From assembly GCA_020721445.1 (NCBI GenBank), contig DYMU01000004.1, positions 112,200 to 176,199 of the forward strand: DNA of 64,000 bases. Reading direction: 5' to 3'. The DNA comes from Gemmobacter nectariphilus (GTDB lineage: Bacteria; Pseudomonadota; Alphaproteobacteria; Rhodobacterales; Rhodobacteraceae). This document shows, piece by piece, positions 11,343-24,341 of this stretch (positions within the stretch are counted from its first letter, which is position 1; every line of letters starts with the position of its first letter). The position numbers were made by a program, and so were the translations under genes. The notes beneath the pieces are model-generated. The model made no database searches and was not told the origin of the DNA. It saw only the letters and a program-made list of their open reading frames with translations.

Positions 11343-12709
11343 TGGATGGCACCGTTCTGGTGGCAGATGACGACCGCACGATCCGCACGGTCCTGACGCA
11401 GGCGCTGACCCGCGCCGGCTGCAAGGTGCATGCCACCAGCAGCCTGATGACGCTGATGCGCTGGGTCGAAGAGGGCAAGGGCGATCTGGTAATTTCCGAT
11501 GTCATCATGCCCGATGGCAACGGTCTGGACGCACTGCCGCGCATCGGCAAGATGCGCCCCGGTCTGCCGGTGATCGTGATCTCGGCGCAAAACACCATCA
11601 TGACCGCGATTCAGGCCGCCGAGGCCGAGGCCTATGACTATCTGCCCAAACCGTTTGACCTGCCCGATCTGATGAAACGTTCGGCCCGGGCGCTGGAACA
11701 GAAACGCCGCGCGCCCAAGGTGGCGGTGCAGCCGCTGCGCGAGGCGGGTGATGACCTGCCGCTGGTTGGCCGCACCCCGGCGATGCAGGCGCTGTATCGG
11801 CTGGTGGCGCGGGTAATGAACTCCGATCTTACCGTGCTGATCAATGGCGAGTCCGGCACCGGCAAAAGCCTGATTGCCCGCGCGATCCATGATTTCTCGG
11901 ACCGCCGGACGCTGCCTTTCGTGGTGGCGCAGGCGGGCGATCTGCAAGGGGTGGACGGGCCTTCGGCGCTGATGGCGCGCGCCAAGGGCGGCAGCATCGT
12001 CTTTGACGAGGTGGCCGATTACGACGACGAAACCCAGGCCCGCATCGTGCGGATGCTGGACCTGATGGGTGACGGCGCGCCGCGGGTTATGGCGACCAGC
12101 CAGGTTGATCTTTCGGCGCGGATGGAGGCGGGCGCATTTCGTCAGGATCTGTTCTATCGCCTGTCGGGCGTTGTGCTGCATGTGCCCAGCTTGCGCGAAC
12201 GGGTGGATGACATACCGCTGCTCGCGGATCATTTCCTGACCAAGGGCGAGCGTGATCTGGGCACCATCCGCCGCCTGTCGAACGACGCGCGCGATCTGGT
12301 GCGCGGCTATTCCTGGCCGGGCAACGTGCGGCAGTTGGAAAATGCGCTCAAGCGGCTGATGGTCACCTCGTCCGAGGCCGAAATCAGCCGTGCCGAGGTC
12401 GAATCGGTTCTGGGCAACCAGCCGGTGATGGAACCGCTGAAGGGCGGCGGTGAAAACGAAAAGCTGTCGGCCAGCGTGGCGCGGCATCTGAAGCGCTATT
12501 TTGATCTGCACGGCGGACAATTGCCGCCGGCGGGGGTGTATCAGCGGATTCTGCGCGAAGTGGAAATGCCGCTGATCGAAATTGCGCTGGATGCGACAGC
12601 CGGAAATCAGGCCAAATGTGCCGATCTTTTGGGGATCAACCGCAATACCTTGCGTAAGAAGATTACCGACCTCGATATCCGCGTGACACGGCGGCGCAAA
12701 CTGATGTAA
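11342..12709 (+). CDS. ntrC: Nitrogen regulation response regulator NtrC (GAFTGA-less)
   Basis: Receiver domain, Walker [10 protein letters not shown]-terminal HTH; no GAFTGA motif. Confidence 0.95.
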   Translation: MDGTVLVADDDRTIRTVLTQALTRAGCKVHATSSLMTLMRWVEEGKGDLVISDVIMPDGNGLDALPRIGKMRPGLPVIVISAQNTIMTAIQAAEAEAYDYLPKPFDLPDLMKRSARALEQKRRAPKVAVQPLREAGDDLPLVGRTPAMQALYRLVARVMNSDLTVLINGESGTGKSLIARAIHDFSDRRTLPFVVAQAGDLQGVDGPSALMARAKGGSIVFDEVADYDDETQARIVRMLDLMGDGAPRVMATSQVDLSARMEAGAFRQDLFYRLSGVVLHVPSLRERVDDIPLLADHFLTKGERDLGTIRRLSNDARDLVRGYSWPGNVRQLENALKRLMVTSSEAEISRAEVESVLGNQPVMEPLKGGGENEKLSASVARHLKRYFDLHGGQLPPAGVYQRILREVEMPLIEIALDATAGNQAKCADLLGINRNTLRKKITDLDIRVTRRRKLM

Positions 12710-12807
12710 AACCGCAACATGGTTTGTGTCGGTTTCGCTTGGGTGCGGAACCGGGGCAGACAGTGGCGCAGGGGTTCGCATCGCGCGCCTGGTTCGGGGG
12801 GTAACGG

Positions 12808-15072
12808 GTGGTTCAGCGCGCTTTGGGGTCCACGACTTGGGATCGGCTGATGCGTTTGCGCCGCGCCCGGCGGGTGCAGACGGTCACGGCCTTTGGTCTG
12901 GTGGTGCTGGGTCCGGTGCTGGCGGCGGCCACCTTCCTGACCTTGGGTCCGTTCAACCAAGGCTCGAACAGCCCGTCGTTGCGGCTGATCCTGCTGGCCG
13001 ATGTGGTTTATATTCTGGTGGTGGCGGCCTTGGTGCTGGCGCGGGTGGCGCGGCTGGTGTCGGACCGGCGCAGCCAATCGGCAGGCTCGCGCCTGCACAT
13101 GCGGCTGTCGGGGGTGTTTGCGCTGGTGGCGCTGGTGCCCACGGTGCTGGTCGCGGTGTTTGCGGTCCTGACGGTGAACATCGGGCTGGAGGGCTGGTTT
13201 TCCGAACGGGTGCGATCGGTTGTCGGCACCTCGCTGTCGGCAGCCGAAGCTTATGAACGCCAAAGCCGTGAGGATCTGCTGGAAGATGCCAATGCCCTTG
13301 CCGCCTATCTGAACGTCGCCAAGCAATCGACGTTTTTCCTGCGCGACGATCAGTTGCGCCCGCTGTTGACCCAAGGCCAGGCGGCCGTGCAGCGCGGCCT
13401 GAAGGAAGCCTTCCTGATCGACGGCAGCGGCACCTTGATGACGCGGGGCGAACGGTCGTATCTGTTCGACTTCGAACAGCCGACGCCGGAGCAGTTGGAC
13501 CTTGCGCGCACCGCCGGTCCGCAGGTGGTGGAAGACTGGGCCAACAACGAATTTCGCGCACTGGTGCACCTTGAGGCGTTTGCCGACCGCTATCTGTTCG
13601 TCAGCCGCGAGGTGGATGGCAACCTGTTGTCGCTGCTGGACGACACCCAGGAAACCGTGCGGCTGTACAACCAGCTTGAGGCCGATCGGGGCCGGGTGCT
13701 GTTCAACTTTGGCCTGATCTATCTTGGCTTTGCCATCATCCTGATTCTGGCCGCAATCTGGCTGGGCCTGTGGTTTGCCGAACGGCTGTCGCGTCCGGTG
13801 GGGCGGCTGGCGGGGGCGGCGCAGCGGGTGGGCGGCGGCGATCTGGATGTGCAGGTGTTGGAAGAACCCGGCGACGATGAAATCGCCATGTTGGGGCGGC
13901 TGTTCAACCAGATGACCCGGCAGCTCAAGGGCCAGCGCGAGGCGCTGATGGACGGCCACCGCCAGACCGAACGGCGGCGGCGGCTGTTCGATTCGGTGCT
14001 GTCGAACGTGACGGCTGGGGTGATCGGGTTGAACCCTGATGGTCAGATCGACTTTGTCAACCGGGCCGGCGAACGCCTGCTGGACATGGCCAATGCTGGA
14101 CATGATCTGCCCTTGGCCGAGGCCGTGCCGGAATTCGCGCCGTTGTTTGACCGGCTGCGCGACGGCAGCGCCCCCGCAATGCAAGAAGAGGTGCGGCTGA
14201 CCCGCAAGGGCAAGCTGGAAAGCCTGCTGGTTCGGATGAGCATGCGGCGCAGCGAATCCGGACGGCTGGAAGGCTATGTGGTGGCGTTTGACGACGTGAC
14301 CGATCTGGTCAGCGCGCAGCGGATGGCGGCCTGGGGCGATGTGGCGCGGCGCATCGCGCATGAGATCAAGAACCCGCTGACGCCGATTGCGCTTTCGGCC
14401 GAACGGATCAAGCGCAAGTTCCGCAGCCAGGTGGCCGAGCCTGCCGATCTGGAGCAATACACCGATGTGATCGTGCGCCAGACCAATGACTTGCGCCGCA
14501 TCGTGGATGAGTTTTCCAAGTTCGCAAGGATGCCCGAACCCGACCGCCGCGAAGCCGATCTGAGCCGGGTGTTGCGCGATGCGGTGACATTGCAGGAAAG
14601 CGGGCAGCCCTTGGTGCGTTTTGTGACCCAGATCCCGGCCGAGGCGGTGATGATGGATATTGACACCACGATGATCAGCCAGGCCTTGACAAACCTGATC
14701 AAGAACGCCGGAGAAGCCATTGAAACCTTGCAGGAAAATGGCGCGCCCGATGGGCATGTGCCGGAAATTCGCATCCAGATGCAGCCCGAAGCCGATGGTG
14801 TTGTCATCCGCATCAGCGACAATGGCATCGGCCTGCCGCCTGACCGCGCGCGGCTGTTTGAACCCTACGTGACCACCCGTGAAAAGGGCACCGGCCTTGG
14901 CCTGCCCATCGTGAAGAAGATTATTGAAGAGCACGGCGGCCAGCTGTTCTTGCTGGATGCTCCGGTTTTTGAAGGCAATGCCCATGCGGGCGCGATGGCA
15001 GAGATTCATCTGCCCCGCCTGTCCCGCAAACGGGCGCGCAACAACATGGCCACGGCGGGCCAGGGAGGCTGA
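12808..15072 (+). CDS. ntrY: Sensor histidine kinase NtrY
   Basis: N-terminal TM segments, [25 protein letters not shown]. Confidence 0.95.
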   Translation: MVQRALGSTTWDRLMRLRRARRVQTVTAFGLVVLGPVLAAATFLTLGPFNQGSNSPSLRLILLADVVYILVVAALVLARVARLVSDRRSQSAGSRLHMRLSGVFALVALVPTVLVAVFAVLTVNIGLEGWFSERVRSVVGTSLSAAEAYERQSREDLLEDANALAAYLNVAKQSTFFLRDDQLRPLLTQGQAAVQRGLKEAFLIDGSGTLMTRGERSYLFDFEQPTPEQLDLARTAGPQVVEDWANNEFRALVHLEAFADRYLFVSREVDGNLLSLLDDTQETVRLYNQLEADRGRVLFNFGLIYLGFAIILILAAIWLGLWFAERLSRPVGRLAGAAQRVGGGDLDVQVLEEPGDDEIAMLGRLFNQMTRQLKGQREALMDGHRQTERRRRLFDSVLSNVTAGVIGLNPDGQIDFVNRAGERLLDMANAGHDLPLAEAVPEFAPLFDRLRDGSAPAMQEEVRLTRKGKLESLLVRMSMRRSESGRLEGYVVAFDDVTDLVSAQRMAAWGDVARRIAHEIKNPLTPIALSAERIKRKFRSQVAEPADLEQYTDVIVRQTNDLRRIVDEFSKFARMPEPDRREADLSRVLRDAVTLQESGQPLVRFVTQIPAEAVMMDIDTTMISQALTNLIKNAGEAIETLQENGAPDGHVPEIRIQMQPEADGVVIRISDNGIGLPPDRARLFEPYVTTREKGTGLGLPIVKKIIEEHGGQLFLLDAPVFEGNAHAGAMAEIHLPRLSRKRARNNMATAGQGG

Positions 15073-15073
15073 G

Positions 15074-16486
15074 ATGAGTATTTTGATTGTTGACGACGAA
15101 AAAGACATTCGAGAACTGATTGGCGATATCCTCAAGGACGAAGGCTATGCCATTCGCCTGGCAGGCAATTCCGACGATGCCATGGCCGAGATCAATGCCG
15201 ATCCGCCCAGTCTGATGATATTGGACATCTGGCTGAAGGACAGCCGGATGGACGGCATCGACATTCTGAAAACCGTCCGCCGCGACAACCCTGATGTGCC
15301 GGTGGTGATCATCTCGGGGCATGGCAACATTGAAATTGCTGTCGCGGCGATCAAGCAGGGCGCCTATGACTTCATCGAAAAGCCGTTCAATATTGATCAG
15401 TTGATGGTGGTGGTGACCCGCGCGATGGAAACCAGCCGGTTGCGCCGCGAAAACGCCAATCTGCGCCGCCGCGATGTGACCAGCGCCGAAATGCTGGGGT
15501 CCAGCCCCGCGTTCCGCACGTTGAAGGCGCAACTGGACAAGGTGACCAAATCCAACGGCAGGGTGATGCTGACCGGGCCGTCGGGGTCGGGCAAGGAAAT
15601 GGCGGCGCGCTTTATCCATGCCAATTCCAACCGTGCCAACGCGCCTTTTGTCAGCGTCTCTTCGGCCACAGTCGAGCCTGACCGGATGGAAGAGGTGCTG
15701 TTTGGCCGCGAAAGCCATGACCGTGGCGTGGAAAAGGGGCTGCTGGAACAGGCCCATGGCGGCGTGGTCTATTTTGATGAAGTGGCCGACATGCCCTTGG
15801 GCACGCAGTCAAAAATCCTGCGGGTGCTGGTGGAACAACAGTTCAGCCGCTCGGGCGGCACCGACAAGGTGCGCGTTGATCTGCGGGTGATTTCGTCCAC
15901 CACCCGCGATCTGCGCGCCGAGATCAGTGCCGGGCGGTTTCGGCAGGAACTGTATGACCGGCTGAACGTGGTGCCGATCCCGGTGCCCAGCCTTGAGGAA
16001 CGGCGCGAGGACATTCCCGAACTGACCCGGCATTTCATCGAGATGTTCCACCGCACCCAAGGCTTGCCGCTGCGCCAGCTGACGCAAGAGGCCGAGGCGA
16101 TGCTGCAAACCACGCAATGGCCCGGCAACGTGCGCCAGTTGCGCAATGTGATTGAGCGGGTGCTGATCCTGGGCGAACCCTCGGGGGCGATCGAGGCCAG
16201 CGAGTTGCCGGGGCAGGAAACCGTGGTCGAAGGCAATGGCCGGCTGGTGCTGGGCGGTGCCATGGCGACGCTGCCCTTGCGTGAGGCGCGCGAGGTGTTT
16301 GAACGCGAATACCTGCTGACCCAGATCAACCGCTTTGGCGGCAATATCAGCCGCACTGCGAATTTTGTCGGCATGGAACGCAGCGCCCTGCACCGCAAGC
16401 TGAAATCGCTGGGTGTTGTCACTACGTCCAAGTCAGGCGGGCGCTCGGCGCATTTCGATGACGACGACGGTGGCGACGACGAATAA
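15074..16486 (+). CDS. ntrX: Response regulator NtrX
   Basis: MSILIVDDEKDIRELIGDIL receiver plus AAA+ and Fis-type HTH; start at 15074. Confidence 0.95.
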   Translation: MSILIVDDEKDIRELIGDILKDEGYAIRLAGNSDDAMAEINADPPSLMILDIWLKDSRMDGIDILKTVRRDNPDVPVVIISGHGNIEIAVAAIKQGAYDFIEKPFNIDQLMVVVTRAMETSRLRRENANLRRRDVTSAEMLGSSPAFRTLKAQLDKVTKSNGRVMLTGPSGSGKEMAARFIHANSNRANAPFVSVSSATVEPDRMEEVLFGRESHDRGVEKGLLEQAHGGVVYFDEVADMPLGTQSKILRVLVEQQFSRSGGTDKVRVDLRVISSTTRDLRAEISAGRFRQELYDRLNVVPIPVPSLEERREDIPELTRHFIEMFHRTQGLPLRQLTQEAEAMLQTTQWPGNVRQLRNVIERVLILGEPSGAIEASELPGQETVVEGNGRLVLGGAMATLPLREAREVFEREYLLTQINRFGGNISRTANFVGMERSALHRKLKSLGVVTTSKSGGRSAHFDDDDGGDDE

Positions 16487-16610
16487 CCGCCCCGGCCCTC
16501 CTGACCTTGCCGACCGGACAGCGCCGCCACATTGACCCGCCCGCCGCCATCTGCGATGCATGGGGCAGCGTTGCGGGGTCTTGTTGCCCTGCGCCACTTT
16601 AGGGGCTGAC

Positions 16611-17987
16611 ATGAAGGTCATCATCTGCGGCGCGGGCCAGGTCGGCTGGCAGATTGCACGCCAGTTGTCCGGTGAACGCAATGACGTGACGGTGGTGGAC
16701 ATGAACCCCGATCTGGTGCGCCGGGCGACCGATACGCTGGATGTGCAAGGCGTGGTCGGCTTTGCCAGCTATCCCGATGTGCTGGAGCGGGCAGGGGCGC
16801 GCGACGCCGACCTGATCATTGCCGCCACACATTCCGACGAGGTCAACATGGTGACCTGTCAGGTGGCGCATTCGGTGTTCTCGATCCCGCGCAAGATTGC
16901 CCGCCTTCGGGCGCAAAGCTATCTGGATGCGATCTATTCCGATCTTTACCGCCGCGACCACTTGCCCATCGACGTGGTGATCTCGCCCGAGCGCGAGGTG
17001 GCCGAGGCGGCGCTGCAACGTCTGGCGGTTCCGGCCACCTTTGACACCGAAAGCTTCATGCTGGGCCGGGCGCAGCTGCTGGGCATGGCGCTGGAAGACG
17101 ATTGCCCGGTTCTGAACACGCCGCTGCGGCAGTTGAACGAGCTGTTTTCCACCCTGCGCGCGATTGTGGTCGGGGTGCGCCGGGAAGGTCGGCTGTTCGC
17201 CCCCGATCCGGGCGATCAACTGTTCGCGGGCGACCAGATCTATGTCTTTTCCCATTCCGAAGACCTGAACCGCACGCTGGAGATCTTTGGCAAGGCCACC
17301 CGCAAGCAAGAGCGTATCGTGATCATCGGCGGCGGTAACGTCGGCCTTGGCGTGGCCCGCGCGCTGGAGGCCCGGACCGACCGGGTGCGCGCCAAGATCA
17401 TCGAAAAATCGCGCGCCGTGGCCGAACGGGCGGCCGACGGTCTGGACCGGACCATCGTTCTGCATGGCGATGGCATGGACATGGACCTGCTGATGGAAGC
17501 CGCGATCGACCGCGCCGATGCGGTGCTGGCGGTGACCGACGACGACAAGACCAACCTGCTGGTGGCGGTGCGGGCCAAGCAGGCCGGGTGCCGGATGTCG
17601 ATCGCGCTGGTCAATGACCCGACGCTGGCACCGCTGATGGCACCTTTGGACATCGACGCCTACATCAACCCGCGCGCCACGACCGTGTCGTCAATCCTGC
17701 GCCATATCCGGCATGGCCGGGTGCGGGCGGTCTATTCCATCGGCGACAGCGAGGCCGAGATGATCGAGGCGCAGATCCTGTCCACCAGCCCGATGGCCGG
17801 CCGGATGATCCGCGAGATCGAGTTTCCCACCGGAGTGCTGGTCGGCGGCGTGATGAAGGGGGACAAGATGGTCAAGCCAACCTCTGACCTGCGGCTGGAA
17901 GCGGGCGATGTGATTGCGATCTTTTCCATGACCTCGGACGTGCGTGAGGTGGAGCGGCTGCTGCAAGTCTCCATCGACTTTTTCTGA
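16611..17987 (+). CDS. trkA: Trk system potassium transporter TrkA
   Basis: MKVIICGAGQVGWQIARQLS; two TrkA-N domains. Confidence 0.95.
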   Translation: MKVIICGAGQVGWQIARQLSGERNDVTVVDMNPDLVRRATDTLDVQGVVGFASYPDVLERAGARDADLIIAATHSDEVNMVTCQVAHSVFSIPRKIARLRAQSYLDAIYSDLYRRDHLPIDVVISPEREVAEAALQRLAVPATFDTESFMLGRAQLLGMALEDDCPVLNTPLRQLNELFSTLRAIVVGVRREGRLFAPDPGDQLFAGDQIYVFSHSEDLNRTLEIFGKATRKQERIVIIGGGNVGLGVARALEARTDRVRAKIIEKSRAVAERAADGLDRTIVLHGDGMDMDLLMEAAIDRADAVLAVTDDDKTNLLVAVRAKQAGCRMSIALVNDPTLAPLMAPLDIDAYINPRATTVSSILRHIRHGRVRAVYSIGDSEAEMIEAQILSTSPMAGRMIREIEFPTGVLVGGVMKGDKMVKPTSDLRLEAGDVIAIFSMTSDVREVERLLQVSIDFF

Positions 17988-19510
17988 TGCTGCGCGACCG
18001 GATTCTGGCAACGCCGCTGTTGCTGATCCTGGCGGGTCTGGCCGGGGTGGCGATGCTGCTGCCGGCCCTGCATGCCAATCTGACCAACAACCATCCGGTG
18101 GCGCGGGCGTTCTTTTACGCGGCCGTGCTGGTGCTGATCCTGGTCGGCATGGTCGGGATCGCCACCGCGAACTGGCGCCCCGGCAATGTCGCCCGCAGCC
18201 AGCTTGCCTCGCTGGTCGGGGCCTATGCGCTGATGCCGGTGATCTTTGCGCTGCCCTTTGCCCAGGCCGTGCCCGACACCAGCTTTCACAATGCCTGGTT
18301 CGAGATGGTGTCGTGCTTCACCACCACCGGGGCCACGGTGTATGACGCGCCCGGGCGGCTGACGCCGTCGCTGCATCTGTGGCGCGCCACGGTGGGCTGG
18401 CTGGGCGGGCTGTTCATTCTGGTGGCAGCCACGGCGGTGCTGGCGCCGATGAACCTTGGCGGGGTCGAGGTGATGACCGGCAGCGCCCCGGGGCGTGAGA
18501 CCGACGGGATGACCCAGATCAGCCGCGTCGCGGACCCGGCCGAGCGGTTTCTCAGTTTCAGCCTTTTGCTGTTTCCGATCTATGCCGGTCTGACCCTGAT
18601 CCTGTGGGTCGCGCTGATGATCGCGGGCGAGGTGAACATCGTGGCGCTGATCCATGCGATGGGAACGCTGTCCACCTCGGGCATCGGGATGCAGGGCGAT
18701 CTGCGCGGCCTGACCTCGGGGCTGTGGGGCGAGATGCTGATCGCGCTGTTTCTGGTTCTTGCCCTGACGCGGCGCTTTTATCCGGCCACGCAATTCGCCG
18801 CCGTGCAGGGGTCGGTAGCGCGCGACCCTGAACTGCGCCTTGCGCTGATCATCATAATTGGCACGACCCTGATCCTGTTCCTGCGCCACTTTCTGGGGGC
18901 CGTTTCGGTGGATGGCACCAGGGATCTGGCTTCTGCCTTGCGCGCGCTGTGGGGCATCGCCTTCATGTCGATCAGTTTTCTGACCACAACAGGCTACGAA
19001 TCCGGCGAATGGGGGGCGGCGCGCAACTGGTCTGGTCTGGGCAGTCCGGGGTTGGTGCTGATGGGGCTTGCCATCATCGGTGGCGGGGTTGCCACCACGG
19101 CGGGCGGGGTCAAGCTGCTTCGGGTCTATGCGCTTTATCGCCATGGCGAGCGCGAGTTGGAACGGCTGATCCATCCGTCCTCGATCGGGGGGCAGGGTCA
19201 GCAGGCGCGGCGGTTGCGGCGCGAGGGGGCCTATTTTGCCTGGCTGTTCTTCATGCTGTTTGCGCTGTCGATTGCGGTCAGCACGGCGTTTCTGGGCCTG
19301 TTCCAGATCGACTTCGAACCCGCCCTGGTGCTGACGCTGTCGGCGTTGACCACAACCGGCCAGTTGGCAGATCTGGCGGGCGGCACCGCGATCCCCTATG
19401 ACACGCTGGATCCCGTGGCAAAGTCGTTTCTGGCGGTGGTCATGGTGGTCGGGCGGCTGGAGACCCTGGCCATTTTGGCAATTCTGACGCCCTCTGGCTG
19501 GCAGCGCTAA
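17987..19510 (+). CDS. trkH: TrkH family potassium uptake protein
   Basis: Multi-[29 protein letters not shown] filter-type motifs. Confidence 0.93.
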   Translation: MLRDRILATPLLLILAGLAGVAMLLPALHANLTNNHPVARAFFYAAVLVLILVGMVGIATANWRPGNVARSQLASLVGAYALMPVIFALPFAQAVPDTSFHNAWFEMVSCFTTTGATVYDAPGRLTPSLHLWRATVGWLGGLFILVAATAVLAPMNLGGVEVMTGSAPGRETDGMTQISRVADPAERFLSFSLLLFPIYAGLTLILWVALMIAGEVNIVALIHAMGTLSTSGIGMQGDLRGLTSGLWGEMLIALFLVLALTRRFYPATQFAAVQGSVARDPELRLALIIIIGTTLILFLRHFLGAVSVDGTRDLASALRALWGIAFMSISFLTTTGYESGEWGAARNWSGLGSPGLVLMGLAIIGGGVATTAGGVKLLRVYALYRHGERELERLIHPSSIGGQGQQARRLRREGAYFAWLFFMLFALSIAVSTAFLGLFQIDFEPALVLTLSALTTTGQLADLAGGTAIPYDTLDPVAKSFLAVVMVVGRLETLAILAILTPSGWQR

Positions 19511-19647
19511 GGCGCGCATTCGATAAAGGACTGATTTTTGGGCTGGAATCTGACGGATTACGGCCCCATACTGTGCGGCAATGCGCCACCGGCAGCCGTA
19601 TAAGCCGTGGGACAGGGGTGAAACGCGCAAGAACAAAGGCATTATCA

Positions 19648-19881
19648 ATGGCCGCCGACAAACAGAATTTGCAGGATGCCTTTCTGAACCATGTTCGGAA
19701 GGCGAAGGTTCCTGTGACGATCTTCCTGATCAACGGGGTAAAGCTGCAAGGCGTCATCACGTGGTTTGACAATTTTTGCGTGCTGCTGCGCCGGGACGGT
19801 CAGTCGCAACTTGTCTACAAGCACGCGATTTCCACGATCATGCCGGGCGCCCCGATCAACCTTTATGAAGGTGAAGACTGA
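19648..19881 (+). CDS. hfq: RNA chaperone Hfq
   Basis: [44 protein letters not shown]. Confidence 0.97.
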   Translation: MAADKQNLQDAFLNHVRKAKVPVTIFLINGVKLQGVITWFDNFCVLLRRDGQSQLVYKHAISTIMPGAPINLYEGED

Positions 19882-19964
19882 TTTCCGATTTACCGGACGA
19901 CGAAGACGACGATTTCTGGCCCGATGATGGCGGGATCGCTGCCTATGAAAGCGAAGGCCCGGCC

Positions 19965-21230
19965 ATGCGGGCTTTCGTGCTGCATCCCGATGTAAAATCG
20001 CAGCCCCGTCGCCGCCTGCCCGAACATGGGCTGGCCGAAGCGGTCAGCCTTGCCGCAGCCCTTCCGGCGATGGAGGTGGTGGGGGCCGAGGTGGTCCGCC
20101 TGCCGCGCCTGCACCCCGGCATGCTGTTCGGCTCGGGCAAGGTCGACGAGCTGAAGGCGCGCTTTGCCGCGGCAGACGTGGGGCTGGTGCTGGTCGATGG
20201 CCCGGTGTCGCCGGTGCAGCAGCGCAACCTGGAAAAGGAATGGGGCGTCAAGCTCTTGGACCGGACCGGGCTGATCCTCGAGATCTTCGCGGACCGCGCC
20301 CGCACCCGCGAAGGCGTGTTGCAGGTCGAACTGGCAGCGCTGTCCTTTCAGCGCACACGGCTGGTCCGGGCCTGGACCCACCTTGAACGGCAGCGCGGCG
20401 GCTTTGGCTTTGTCGGCGGCCCCGGCGAGACCCAGATCGAGGCCGACCGCAGGGCGATCGACGATCAGGTGATCCGGCTCAAGCGCCAGCTTGCCAAGGT
20501 GGTCAAGACCCGCGAGTTGCACCGCGCCGCACGCAAGAAGGTACCGTTCCCGATCGTGGCACTGGTCGGCTATACCAACGCCGGCAAATCGACGCTGTTC
20601 AACCGGATCACCGGAGCCGATGTGCTGGCCCAAGACATGCTGTTTGCCACGCTGGACCCGACGATGCGCGGCGTCACGCTGCCCGCACAGGGCAACGGGG
20701 TCGGGCGCAAGATCATTGTCTCCGACACCGTGGGCTTCATCAGCGACCTGCCCACCCAGCTGGTCGCCGCCTTTCGCGCCACGCTGGAAGAGGTGCTGTC
20801 GGCCGATTTGATCTTGCACATCCGCGACATCGCCCATCCCGAAAGCGCCGAACAGGCCGCCGATGTCGCCGATACCCTGACCACGCTGGGCCTGAACCGA
20901 TCCGTGCCGATGCTGGAGGTGTGGAACAAGCTTGATCTTGTCGAAGGTGCATCACGCGACGCCCTTGATCAGCAAGCCGCCCAACGCGACGATGTTCTGG
21001 CCGTCTCGGCCCTGACCGGCGAAGGCGTCGATGCCTTGCTGGATCGGGTGTCGGCGGTGTTTGACGAAGCCACCTCGGACTGCCGGATCACGCTGCCGTT
21101 CAGTGATGGCAAACGCCACGCCTGGTTGCATGAACAGGGCGTGGTCGCTGCCGAACAGCAGACCGAGGATGGCTGGGCGCTGACTGTCCGCTGGACGGCA
21201 CGACAGGAAAAACGCTACCGCGACCTCTGA
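19965..21230 (+). CDS. hflX: GTPase HflX
   Basis: GFVGGPGETQIEADRR, GYTNAGKSTLFN; frame remains open 5' to the hfq stop codon. Confidence 0.94.
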   Translation: MRAFVLHPDVKSQPRRRLPEHGLAEAVSLAAALPAMEVVGAEVVRLPRLHPGMLFGSGKVDELKARFAAADVGLVLVDGPVSPVQQRNLEKEWGVKLLDRTGLILEIFADRARTREGVLQVELAALSFQRTRLVRAWTHLERQRGGFGFVGGPGETQIEADRRAIDDQVIRLKRQLAKVVKTRELHRAARKKVPFPIVALVGYTNAGKSTLFNRITGADVLAQDMLFATLDPTMRGVTLPAQGNGVGRKIIVSDTVGFISDLPTQLVAAFRATLEEVLSADLILHIRDIAHPESAEQAADVADTLTTLGLNRSVPMLEVWNKLDLVEGASRDALDQQAAQRDDVLAVSALTGEGVDALLDRVSAVFDEATSDCRITLPFSDGKRHAWLHEQGVVAAEQQTEDGWALTVRWTARQEKRYRDL

Positions 21231-21257
21231 TCCGCGCGCCTTGCGCCAGCCTTGCCT

Positions 21258-22934
<1,677 letters not shown>

Positions 22935-23141
22935 TGCTTTGGCAGGGCGACCGGTGGCCAGACAAGCGCGGCTTTTGCTTCGGTTTGGGCGCGCAATCCC
23001 CGCTTCGCAGCCGGGCGGGCAGTCATTTCAAGGGGGCGATCTGATGGGCGGACGATCCGGCTGTCATGGTATCGGCGGGGCTGACATCAACGCTGCCTGC
23101 CCACCATCCTTGCCGAGGTGCGGCCCGCAGCGATGGTGCCT

Positions 23142-24299
23142 TGCATGACCCCGGCGGCCCGACTGTCCGCCGCGATCACCGTTCTGGACGGCATCTTGGC
23201 CGGCGATAGCGCTGAGCGCGCGCTGACCAATTGGGGCCGCGCCAGCCGCTTTGCCGGTTCGGGCGATCGGGCGGCGGTGCGCGATCTGGTGTTTGATGCG
23301 CTGCGGTGCCGCCGGTCGTTTGCCGCGCTTGGTGGCGCAATGACCGGGCGCGGCCTTGTGCTGGGCGGCCTGCGTGCGGCGGGCACCGATCCGGCGCTGC
23401 TGTTCACCGGCGACGGCCATGCACCGGGCCCGCTGACACCGCAGGATCAGGGCCACACGCCGCAGGGGGCCGAGGCGCTTGATCTGCCCGACTGGCTGGT
23501 GCCGGACCTGAGCCTGTCGCTGGGCGCGGACCTTGCGGCCGTGGCACAGGCGATGCAGCATCGTGCGCCGGTCTTCTTGCGCGTGAACATTGCCCGCATC
23601 ACCGGGCCTGCGGCGATTGCCGCCTTGCAGGCCGAGGGCATAACGGCGCATCCGCATGCCTTGGCCGACACCGCGCTGGAGGTGACGCAAGGCGCGCGCA
23701 AGATCCAAAGCAGCCAGGCCTATCTGACCGGGTTGGTCGAGTTGCAAGATGCCGCGTCGCAGGCGGTGGTGGCGCGGCTGCCGCTGCGCGAGGACATGCG
23801 GGTGCTGGACTATTGCGCCGGGGGCGGCGGCAAGACGCTGGCGATGGCGGCGCGCGCGCAGCTGCACCTGTTTGCCCATGACGCCAACCCCGCCCGCCTG
23901 CGCGATCTGCCGCCCCGTGCCGCGCGGGCCGGCGTGCAGGTCAGCCTGACCGACAGCCCGGCGGCTGGCCACTATGATCTGGTGCTTGCCGATGCGCCCT
24001 GTTCCGGTTCGGGCAGTTGGCGGCGCGATCCGCAGGGCAAATGGGCGCTGACGCCGGAAAAACTGGCCCAGACCCTTGCCCTGCAAGACCTGATCCTGGA
24101 CCGGATTGCCCCGCTGGTGGCCCCGGGTGGCGTGCTGGCCTATGCCACCTGTTCGCTGCTGGAGGTTGAAAACGGCGGCCGTATCGCCGGATTTCTGGCC
24201 CGCTGGCCCGGATGGCAGCAAACCGATCAGTTGCGTCTGACGCCGCTTTCCGGTGGGGACGGTTTCTTTCTTGCCCTGTTGACGCAAAAGACCGGCTGA
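23142..24299 (+). CDS. RsmB/NOP-type rRNA cytosine-C5 methyltransferase
   Basis: VLDYCAGGGGKTLAMAA, DAPCSGSGSWRRDP; ATG at 23142 preferred. Confidence 0.9.
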   Translation, partial: CMTPAARLSAAITVLDGILAGDSAERALTNWGRASRFAGSGDRAAVRDLVFDALRCRRSFAALGGAMTGRGLVLGGLRAAGTDPALLFTGDGHAPGPLTPQDQGHTPQGAEALDLPDWLVPDLSLSLGADLAAVAQAMQHRAPVFLRVNIARITGPAAIAALQAEGITAHPHALADTALEVTQGARKIQSSQAYLTGLVELQDAASQAVVARLPLREDMRVLDYCAGGGGKTLAMAARAQLHLFAHDANPARLRDLPPRAARAGVQVSLTDSPAAGHYDLVLADAPCSGSGSWRRDPQGKWALTPEKLAQTLALQDLILDRIAPLVAPGGVLAYATCSLLEVENGGRIAGFLARWPGWQQTDQLRLTPLSGGDGFFLALLTQKTG

Positions 24300-24341
24300 C
24301 CTAAACACGCCTAGGTTGTAATCGGTCTGGCCAGGACGCCA

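Noticed and set aside
12607-15135. 842-aa minus-strand ORF opposite ntrY/ntrX
   Set aside because: Mirror ORF typical of high-GC genes; His/Gln/Arg-rich translation and fully overlapped by well-supported ntrY and the start of ntrX
17732-19648. 638-aa minus-strand ORF opposite trkA/trkH
   Set aside because: Low-complexity Gln/Arg/His-rich antisense frame with no recognisable domain; sense genes are strongly supported
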